From NCBI GenBank assembly GCA_026692885.1, contig JAPLNJ010000584.1:1-16182 (forward strand): a DNA stretch of 16,182 nt. The letters run 5' to 3'. Shown one piece after another: positions 12,001 through 16,182 of the stretch (position 1 is the stretch's first letter; every line of letters begins with the position of its first letter). Origin of the DNA: Planctomycetota bacterium (GTDB lineage: Bacteria > Planctomycetota > Planctomycetia > Pirellulales > Pirellulaceae). Made by a program: the position numbers and the translations under genes. The notes under the pieces are model-generated. The model was not told the origin of the DNA. It made no database searches and was given only the letters and a program-made list of their open reading frames with translations.

Positions 12001-15000
12001 AATAGGATCAGATCGCCGGTGACCAGCAGCTTGCCGTCCGTCGAAAGACGCACTTCGACGTTGGCCTTCAGTACGTCGGACGGCGGATGCAGCGTGAATT
12101 CGGCGCCGCCGGAGATCACCATCGGATTCAGGAAGGCCGCGAAGAAGCCACCCGCCACGGGACTGTTCTGCAGCGCGCGGTGCTGGTCGATGACCTGCTG
12201 GGTGACCGAGTCCAGCCACTCCTCCGCGTTCAGGTCGCCCATGGTGCTGAGAGCCGGGGCGAACTCCGGGTCGAGCAGGTCTTCGGGATAGAAGGCGTCG
12301 GGCAACGAACTGAAGAACTCGACGCCGCCCGAGAACCCGCGCAGCTTCAAGCCCGAAATCGGCTCGAGCAAAATGCCTTCCGGCAGTTCGCCCACGACCT
12401 GCACGCCCAACGGCCCCAACTCGGAGATGGCGAAGCGAATCGTGAAGCCGCCCTTCTTGGCGATCTCGATGCCGCCTTCCACGCCGACGAAGAACACGCG
12501 GTCCGTTACGGGCGTCGACTGGTCCAGCGCACCGATCTGATTGCCGTCGGCGTCCAGACGCAGGATGCCGCCGATCAAGGCGCCCTTGACCTTACCGCCG
12601 AACATGTCGCCTTCCACGGACACGCCGATCGACTGGATGTCGGTGATCGGGAATTTTCCATCCAGCAGCAAGCCGACGTCGATGCGGATGCCTTTGATCG
12701 CCCCGGAGAATTTCACGTCGGGCACGATGTCCAGGCCTGAAATCGCCGCCGACACGATCAGCGAGAATCGCTCCGGGTGGTCGTTGAGGTCATCCCACTG
12801 GACGCCCAACTCCGTGATGCGGATCGGCAGCCACGATGGCCATTGGAAGCTGTCGCCGGTGGCCCCATCCACGCTCAGGAAGACGCCGAAACCGTCATAG
12901 GTGCGGAACGAGCCGTCGCTCAGGAAGCCGAACGACCGCATCTGGCCGCTCACCTTCAGCGGCCCGGCGGCGACCGTGGCCCCGATCGAGCCAAAACGGG
13001 CTACTGGGTTTTCGTCGGTGGCGGTGGTGTCGATCAGGATGCTCTCGCCGGTGATCGTCAGGAAGCTGCCGAATTTGAAGTCCACCTGGTCCGCGTTGAA
13101 CTTAAAGCCGTCCGGCACGCCGTCGGTGAACGTCAGCGCCGCGCGCACGGCTTCTTTGTCGGCGTCCGGCCCGTCGGACAGCGTCAGGCTGACCGTCTTG
13201 CCGGGGAACAGGGCCGCCCGGTCGGCCGCGATGAACACCTCGCCGTCGAAATCCACCGCACCGCCGAACGACACGCCGAAGTCCGTCACGCCGGCCGCCA
13301 CGCCAGTCAGCGACAGCAGACTGCCGAAGTTGAGCGACCCGGTGTACGTCAGCTTGGCTTCGCCCAGATGGAACCCGTTGCGACGCACGACCAGGCCCGG
13401 AATCGTGGTGCTGTCGTCGCGTGTGTACGGCCCGACGCTGCCTTCCAGACTGATCGGGATGATCGTGACCGTCGCGTCCTGCAAGCGGACGAGTTCCTGC
13501 GAATCGTAAGCCGCCTGCTCCTCGGCCGAAACCATGCCGTCGTTGTCCTGGTCCTTCACCGGGTCGTACTGGATCACCAGACCGTGGGCCTCGGCCGTCA
13601 GCACGTCGGCGATCGTCAAGTTCAACGTGTCGGCCTCGATATGGAACTTGCCCAAGCCTCCGCCTGCAATGCAAGCCAGCGGATGGGAGGCGATTTGCGA
13701 TAGACAGCCGGGCACGTCCAGATTGACCAGCACGTCGAACGTGCCGAGCAGCCCGTCAACGCTCGCCGACACGCCGCTCGAGCTCTCCTGCGCCGACGAG
13801 CCAAAGCTCAGGCCGGCATGGTCCACGCCCAGGCCGACGGTGATGACCAGTTGGGCGCCGTCGAGGCCGCCTGCGGCATTTTTCAGCGGCTTGAATTGAA
13901 AATCTTCGAGGCCGAAGTACGGGCCCTGGAGCGACAGTGGCCCCAGCTCGACTGCGTCGCTGGTTTCGACTTCACCGTCGCGGGCCGTGAAATCCGCGGT
14001 CGCCGCGTCGTTGCCTTCGCCGTCCGTGTCCGCCCACGAGCTCGCCTGGAAATGGACGGCGATCGCACCGGGCTGAAAGAGGTCGGTCTCGTTGTTCGGG
14101 TCCGCGTCGCGGAGGTAGTACCGGAACGTGTTGCCGTCCCGGTGTTCGACACTTTGGATTGCCGCGTCCCCCAGGCCGGGGCCGCTGAGCGTGAACTCGG
14201 CCCCCACGTCGAGGATTGTGGCCGGGTCCAGCGGTTGGTCCGTCGGGCTGTCGAACGTGATGTCGAGGTACTTGCGGCGGTTCAACAGCGCGGCGTCGAT
14301 GCCGTCCACGATCGTGGCCAGCTTGGCCGGTGCCGGCGCGTCGCTCGGCATCGCAAAGCTCGGCAGGGCCCCCGCCAGCGCCGATACGTCGATGCCCAAC
14401 ACCGAGATTTCCGTCAGGCCGATGTCGAGTAACTGGAATCCGTCCCCGCCGCCGATCCCGAAGCGCGCCTTGCCGCCCAGTCCGAACACGTTCTGGCCGC
14501 CGATCGTGATGTTCAGCGACATGTTCGGGACGTCCACCAGGATCATGCCCGACCCCGTCTTCGTCGCCTCGACCTCGCCTTGCAAGGTGAACACACCCGC
14601 CACCGACAGGGTCGCGCTGCCGCTGAAACTCAACACGTCCTCGCCCGTGTCGAACGCGACCGTCACCGAACCGTCCGGCGTCGAGATCGTCTCGTTCACC
14701 GTTGCGTGCAGCTGATTCGCCCGCACGCCGAAGCTGCCGCTGATGTCCAGCCCGTCCAGTCCGACCAGTCCCACGTCGCCGGACGTCACGAGCGCATAGG
14801 CGCCGTTCTCCACTACCAGCCCCAATTTGCCCTGAGTGACCTGCAGGCCGATGGCGTCGCTCGTCCCATAACCGGCCCCCAGAAACGCGGTCACTCCCGT
14901 GACGCCGATCAGCAGTTGGCTGCCGTCCGCCGCCTTCTGGACCGAGAAATCGCCCGACACGTCGACGAATCCCGCCACGGCCAGATGCACGCTGCCGCCG

Positions 15001-16182
15001 ATTCGCGACACGTCCTTCACCAGGTCCAACGTCTTGGTCACGCCGCCGACCGTCAGCGACCGGTCGACCGCCGCGCCGGTGGTGTTCTTCTGCACGCTCA
15101 GGCTACCCGACAGCGTCAGGTCCGGCACGCCGACCAGCGACGCTGTCCCGCTGCCATCGAAGGCATAGGTCTTGTCCGCCTTGATCAGCACGACCAGCGA
15201 GATGTCGCTCAGTCGCACGCCCAGGTCATCCGCGTCGCCGGCCCCCTTCTCGTCGCCCACGAAGGTCGTGACGTGGCTGGCCCCAAACAGCACTTCCTTG
15301 TTCGGCGACGTGCCGCTCGTCTCGACCGCGAAGTCGCCCGACAGGTCGGCCAGCTGCGTCGCCAGCGTCACGCTGCCGCCAACTCGCGACACGCCCGCCG
15401 TCAGGTTCAGCGTCTTGCTCACGCCGCCCACGGTCAGCGAACGGTTGACCGGCTCGCCGGTGGTGTTCTTCTGCACGCTCAGGCTACCCGACAACATCAG
15501 GTCCGGCACGCCGACCAGCGACGCTGTCCCGCTGCCATCGAAGGCATAGGTCTTGTCCGCCTTGATCAGCACGACCAGCGAGATGTCGCTCAGTCGCACG
15601 CCCAGGTCGTCCGCCGTATCCGTGGTGCCCTTCTTGTCGCCCACGAAGGCCGTGACCTGGCTGGCCCCAAACAGCATTTCTTCGTTCGGCGACGTGCCGC
15701 TCGTCTCGACCGCGAAGTCGCCCGACAGATCCGTGATCGGCGTCGTGAGTGTGGCACCGCCAATGTCGAATGCCGTCGTGTTTGGCGCAATCTCCTCGGC
15801 GAATGTATAGTTTGTCGAACCAACTGCCAGAGTCGTCCCGGCTGCCACCGTCACAGCGCCGGTGTACCGGACAACGACGGCTGTCGCCGAGGCCGACAGC
15901 GAATCTCCCAGCACGGCGCTGAACTCGCCGTTCTTCAGTTCGAAGGCCGTCTGGCCGCCCCCGGTCTGCAGCCCGAAGTCCGCGTCCGCCAGCGACACGC
16001 TGGCCGTGCCTGCCGTCATGCTCGCCGTCACGTCCGAGCCCACGGCGATGAGGTTCGTCCCCGACTTCTTGAAGCCCACGTCGCCGCTGAGCGTCACGAA
16101 GTCCGCTACATTGGCCGCGAAGCCCGTCGCCTCGACGGCCACCGTTTCGGGCTCGATGTCTTCCGCAAACGTGTACGTCGTC
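1..16182 (-). CDS. Giant multi-domain beta-repeat surface/adhesin-like protein, partial at both ends
   Basis: Reading the minus strand with codons whose lowest base is divisible by 3, translation is continuous from 16181 (TTYTFAEDIEP...) to position 3 (...VNLISDGQFRQAY), about 5,393 residues. The reading makes repetitive protein sense throughout, with no frameshift. The product is beta-strand rich (alternating Val/Ile/Leu/Thr with Gly, Asp and Asn turns), acidic, and has only about five cysteines by my reading. Successive modules are a 128-residue repeat array, Ig-like repeats, an EF-hand loop, a 270-residue duplication, an RTX block, a 60-residue duplication and a long haemagglutinin-like beta-helix. 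RTX plus filamentous repeats is typical of giant exported adhesins, so a Ca2+-stabilised extracellular role is inferred. No active site, signal peptide, transmembrane helix or anchor is visible. The start, promoter and stop lie outside the window. Not recognised as a named gene. Confidence 0.95.
3..461 (-). other. Tyr/Thr/Val-rich non-helical segment at the downstream edge
   Basis: After VEAGAALKAASGEDMQLQAD the beta-helix rhythm stops. The sequence becomes VLTPTISWQPETIDVVVGYR, then VLTPVVKWVETKAEVQTG, a small internal duplication of VLTPxxxWxxET. Next comes DYYHTLDVTLTQDGYYNGTT, QREYFTQGLDYANSLAEVTY and NLISDGQFRQAY at the window edge. The frame is still open at position 3, so the protein continues. 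The Tyr-rich TQDGYYN/REYFTQGLDY pattern is a different, unnamed domain or a beta-helix insertion. The gene's 3' end and any C-terminal anchor or secretion signal lie beyond the window. Confidence 0.55.
462..5818 (-). repeat. Long haemagglutinin-like, probably beta-helical repeat region (residues ~3455-5240)
   Basis: About 1,786 residues of short strands ending in Gly/Asn/Asp turns, such as GDITIVEQDDLTLTSL, GNLSITLLAEDSLLYLDAGK, LDIQAPGGLTVQGPNLQVPL and GSISIAGTVQAGG. A diffuse unit of about 80-100 residues recurs between about 3500 and 1950. It has a V-x-I-x-A-G-x-Q strand (ATISVTAGQQVYV, DVQITAGGQAYM, STVDIEAAYQVLI, VIKVTSGGQLTLGG), an alternating strand (SVSVNGG, LQISGG, ITVVGG), then a GSIxI-type strand with an IRGxIxAGG turn. 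One phrase, DGFAHITIGRSDTGNTMLI (about 4600-4660), looks like a conserved module. The pattern matches filamentous-haemagglutinin-type beta-helices in giant adhesins; the fold is inferred. An embedded palindrome lies at 1681-1726. Confidence 0.75.
1681..1726. repeat. 46-nt REP-like palindrome embedded in the coding sequence
   Basis: The arms begin gtagcggaa and end ttccgctac. Each arm is 21 nt with two mismatches, around a central ccgg, giving a near-perfect inverted repeat centred at 1703/1704. Matches stop immediately outside 1681 and 1726. On the coding strand it is translated in frame as a Ser/Gly/Thr-rich stretch, GSGTRQSSGSLATSAT, between VAVAGGTL and LRIESPEITIG. Its codons (ggt, gga, act, agt, gct) end in A/T more often than neighbouring codons. 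It looks like an inserted REP-type element; similar gtagcggaa...ttccgctac palindromes are, from memory, common between genes in Planctomycetota. Termination or structural RNA roles are unlikely inside a gene. Confidence 0.8.
5819..6252 (-). repeat. Duplicated ~60-residue HDG/GD module after the RTX block
   Basis: Copy 1 (about 6060-6252) reads VAVTMVHDGGHRLVIQHSDH, then FQEGDEIEIASPDF and KWKISEVTADGYVLDL. Copy 2 (about 5819-5995) reads VVILHDGDHTATVYQPGH, then MQVGDHFYLKSPE and GEFEVTAVSDEYYAFHV. Shared positions are HDGxH, a second His, xxGDxxxxxSP, then a VTA-D/E-Y strand. The pieces in between (VNETGRGAAGTAYYFDLLGN) are not duplicated. Small beta-barrel-like folds are plausible, but the family is not recognised and the conserved His/Asp positions have no assigned role. 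Confidence 0.7.
6253..6740 (-). repeat. RTX-type calcium-binding nonapeptide block with downstream cap
   Basis: Six nonapeptides fit or nearly fit GGxGxDxUx: GGSGRDFLE (6714-6740), GGDDDDRII (6651-6677), GGNGQDLIE (6594-6620), GGGDSDTIR (6534-6560), GGYGDDTIT (6477-6503) and GGTGNDTYV (6450-6476). The first five are spaced 19-21 residues apart by a strand with PxTI or PVLL, and the last two are directly adjacent. TYVFTEGYGYDVITDTAG and TLNFDGVLSDLTALLQ follow, the usual capping sequence after haemolysin-type repeats. Known members fold as Ca2+-loaded parallel beta-rolls outside the cell, often on type I secretion substrates. Here the block is internal, with about 2,150 residues after it in this window. 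Confidence 0.9.
6741..7869 (-). other. Gly/aromatic-rich beta domain leading into the RTX block
   Basis: Short alternating strands rich in Gly, Phe, Ser and Asn: FVGGVMSVSGFNLQGTFELL, LRLHAGGAVSIVKGANPGL, SMQGGGYIESVGGVFRLQIG, GEFDVYFGGGFTFGAPGFLG, NGTFWVFGFSVGAGIGVNYS, PRLTLDFFFFQIHLSATFNI. The pattern looks like a long antiparallel or solenoid sheet. It is followed by NPPIYVGGNADDTYGQKFRG, VLYLNMGSRAGLRCFDSD and NEHFEITTVGP, a transition just upstream of the first GGxGxD repeat, as seen before RTX blocks in other repeat proteins. No named domain recognised. Confidence 0.55.
7870..9369 (-). repeat. Two copies of a ~270-residue beta-rich module
   Basis: The landmark PKLDGT recurs with its underlying bases at 8985 and 8175, an offset of 810 bp. 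DATGVIAINDQG and EATGALVINSQG recur at 9249 and 8442, an offset of 807 bp. Other paired phrases are ALEGSFRVEASTQGLFMQAD with NLSGSYRLAISEGLFEVEAN, LRLAQFGQANTLGYLEITPA with LALAPIGQVDASGTLRVTNA, and VINTTGETKTI with ELNTTGSDQTI. Copy 1 is about 8556-9369; copy 2 about 7870-8555 and looks shortened at its end. Copy 1 holds two cysteines within ten residues (SPCADDPGQLCYAVP) that copy 2 lacks. Protein identity is moderate, so the duplication is old. No known family recognised. Confidence 0.75.
9370..10019 (-). other. Helical linker plus beta segment between Ig-like array and 270-residue repeats
   Basis: Starts VANAPSFEFQIVGSYVQRHG. The middle reads NPAQVHDLMKMFGVQDGDMQ and TLLDIMQGVNQAAEIVQTLI (about 9815-9945), which looks alpha-helical and is unusual in this protein. 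It then returns to beta repeats (TLDGFVRLGSELLTDDLG, GTVGLYLVGNVGAAAGRIVI, GIDLDGFAHMQFNTSTETQT). The last phrases resemble the NTTG.T strand motif of the next repeats, so this part may be a diverged first copy of that family. Function unknown; a structural joint is the simplest reading. Confidence 0.5.
10020..11767 (-). repeat. Five tandem Ig-like/cadherin-like repeats of 114-120 residues
   Basis: Each unit carries LNxxxYxxVxFTP, LDxASIxDAxxEFxLxG, a Y(R/Y)Y core, and GxVxVxFxDGxxxDxxG. The landmark aromatic of the first motif falls at 11703 (GYLEVQF), 11343 (replaced by Leu in GRLAVRF), 11001 (RYIEVRF), 10653 (GYLDVQF) and 10311 (HYFDIQF). Periods are therefore 360, 342, 348 and 342 bp. Unit borders are roughly 11767-11406, 11405-11066, 11065-10721, 10720-10381 and 10380-10020. 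Length and strand pattern suit extracellular Ig-like beta-sandwiches with Asp-rich loops (DxDG, DENDAN) that might bind Ca2+. The exact family (SwmB-like or another big-Ig class) is not established. In giant adhesins such arrays act as extenders. Confidence 0.8.
11768..12261 (-). other. Short helical insert followed by a beta domain (residues ~1307-1471)
   Basis: Begins with MGDLNAEEWLDSVTQQVIDQ, one of the few stretches in the window that reads as amphipathic helix. Then NSPVAGGFFAAFLNPMVI leads back into beta-type sequence (AEFTLHPPSDVLKANVEVRL, TDGKLLVTGDLILFDG, RGTISMKYLGPGGEVVDFF). It ends in a linker, DPNPAAATPTTALADPVENG, immediately before the five Ig-like units. It probably joins the preceding beta module to the Ig-like array. 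No family recognised. Confidence 0.55.
12262..13962 (-). other. Large unassigned beta-rich module (residues ~740-1307)
   Basis: About 567 residues starting ELGPLSLQGPYFGLEDFQF and ending near ISGLKLRGFSGGVEFFSSLP and YPEDLLDPEFAP. Recurrent strand phrases such as LTYTGSLNFGSLLSLTG, FKFGSFLTITGESILID, PLKVSGQMRSFGFL, VKFSGAIKGIRIDVGLL and IGVSVEGDMFGGKVKGAL suggest repeated amphipathic strands. It contains the only close pair of cysteines in this part (VPGCLSQIASHPLACIAGG, about 13660-13715), possibly a disulphide, and one EF-hand loop. The phrase GGIEIAKKGGFTIRFAISEL looks like a conserved module of giant bacterial repeat proteins, but I cannot name the family. Sequence and boundaries are seen; function is unknown. 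Confidence 0.6.
13518..13553 (-). other. EF-hand calcium-binding loop
   Basis: The twelve residues read DQDNDGMVSAEE. Acidic or polar ligands stand at positions 1, 3, 5, 9 and 12, with Gly at 6 and a hydrophobic residue at 8, the canonical EF-hand loop pattern. The context is YDPVK before and QAAYDSQELVRL after, so a short exiting helix is plausible. Only one loop is visible, as is common in calcium-binding extracellular bacterial proteins (dockerin-like or thrombospondin-type single loops). Ca2+ binding is inferred from the motif. Confidence 0.8.
13963..14312 (-). repeat. Isolated Ig-like beta-sandwich unit (same family as the 10020-11767 array)
   Basis: The translation contains ALLNRRKYLDITF, then PLDPATILDVGAEFTLSG, then NTFRYYLRD, then GAIAVHFQASSWADTDG. 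These four landmarks occur in the same order in the five tandem units at 10020-11767 (LNxRxYxxVxF, LDxASIxDAxxEFxL, YRYxF, GxVxVxFxDGxxxDxxG). It is separated from that array by about 2.2 kb of unrelated beta modules. The fold is inferred from length, about 115 residues, and strand pattern only. It may act as a spacer between the 128-residue array and the next module. Confidence 0.7.
14330..16181 (-). repeat. Array of ~128-residue beta-strand repeats (protein residues ~1-617)
   Basis: Units share a pattern beginning D-(L/V)-S-G-D-F-(A/S)-V, then LFGASxVTAFVGDKKG, LSDISLVVLIKADKTYAF, SLVGVPDLxLSGSLSVQ and a closing SRxGGSV segment. Two close units occupy 15348-15731 and 14964-15347, 128 residues each. 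A diverged unit follows (about 14598-14963, starting DVSGDFSVQKAADGSQL), with a partial or more diverged one to about 14330. A further relative lies upstream (about 15732-16103, LSGDVGFKKSGTNLIAVG). The first residues of the window, YTFAEDIEPETVAVEATGF, match the end of that unit (YTFAEEIAPNTTAF), so the array continues beyond the window. Family not recognised; an extracellular stalk-like beta structure is inferred. Confidence 0.85.
14964..15731 (-). repeat. Nearly identical pair of 384-bp tandem units
   Basis: Units 15348-15731 and 14964-15347 are both 384 bp. The stretch 15100-15233 against 15481-15614 differs at only about three of ~134 positions by eye, including silent sites. The part from about 15252 to 15345 against 15636-15729 differs at about six or seven positions. 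One codon is inserted in the upper unit (DKKGTTDTADD against DEKGAGDADD) and one in the lower near its end, so total lengths match. The other units of the array are far more diverged, which indicates recent duplication or gene conversion of this pair. Confidence 0.85.

Noticed and set aside
14964..15731. Direct repeats as a CRISPR array or mobile-element ends
   Set aside because: The units are 384 bp, adjacent, coding and in frame, with no spacers, terminal inverted repeats or transposase.
1..16182. Promoters, ribosome binding sites, tRNA/rRNA genes or other RNA genes
   Set aside because: The whole window is coding for one protein; no non-coding interval, RNA gene signature or convincing promoter was seen on either strand.

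Overview
The window is the inside of one enormous gene. On the minus strand a single reading frame stays open from position 16181 down to position 3, about 5,393 codons. I find no in-frame stop, no start that reads like a true N-terminus, and no intergenic space. Both ends of the gene lie outside the window. G+C is roughly two thirds by eye, codon use is strongly G/C-ending, and the protein is almost entirely beta-strand repeats, acidic and very poor in cysteine. This resembles the giant repeat proteins of Planctomycetota and a few other phyla (large LEPR-XLL, haemagglutinin or RTX type surface proteins). Planctomycetota is my best guess, from protein style and from a REP-like palindrome, not from a marker gene.

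Layout in protein order, from high to low coordinates: (1) a tandem array of about 128-residue beta repeats (16181-14330), two of them nearly identical in DNA; (2) one isolated Ig-like unit (about 14312-13963); (3) a long unassigned beta module carrying one canonical EF-hand loop (13962-12262); (4) a short helical stretch and another beta domain (12261-11768); (5) five tandem Ig-like units of 114-120 residues (11767-10020); (6) a helical linker and beta segment, then a duplicated module of about 270 residues (10019-7870); (7) a Gly/aromatic-rich beta domain (7869-6741); (8) six RTX-type calcium-binding nonapeptides with their flanking cap (6740-6253); (9) a duplicated module of about 60 residues (6252-5819); (10) a haemagglutinin-like, probably beta-helical repeat region of about 5.4 kb (5818-462); (11) a Tyr/Thr/Val-rich non-helical segment running off the low end (461-3).

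The likely overall role is a secreted or surface-anchored giant adhesin or matrix protein stabilised by Ca2+ (RTX block, EF-hand). No catalytic motif was recognised. Secretion route, anchoring and true length cannot be judged because both termini are missing. The most unusual DNA feature is a 46-nt near-perfect palindrome (1681-1726) resembling an intergenic REP element, but sitting in frame inside the coding sequence and translated.
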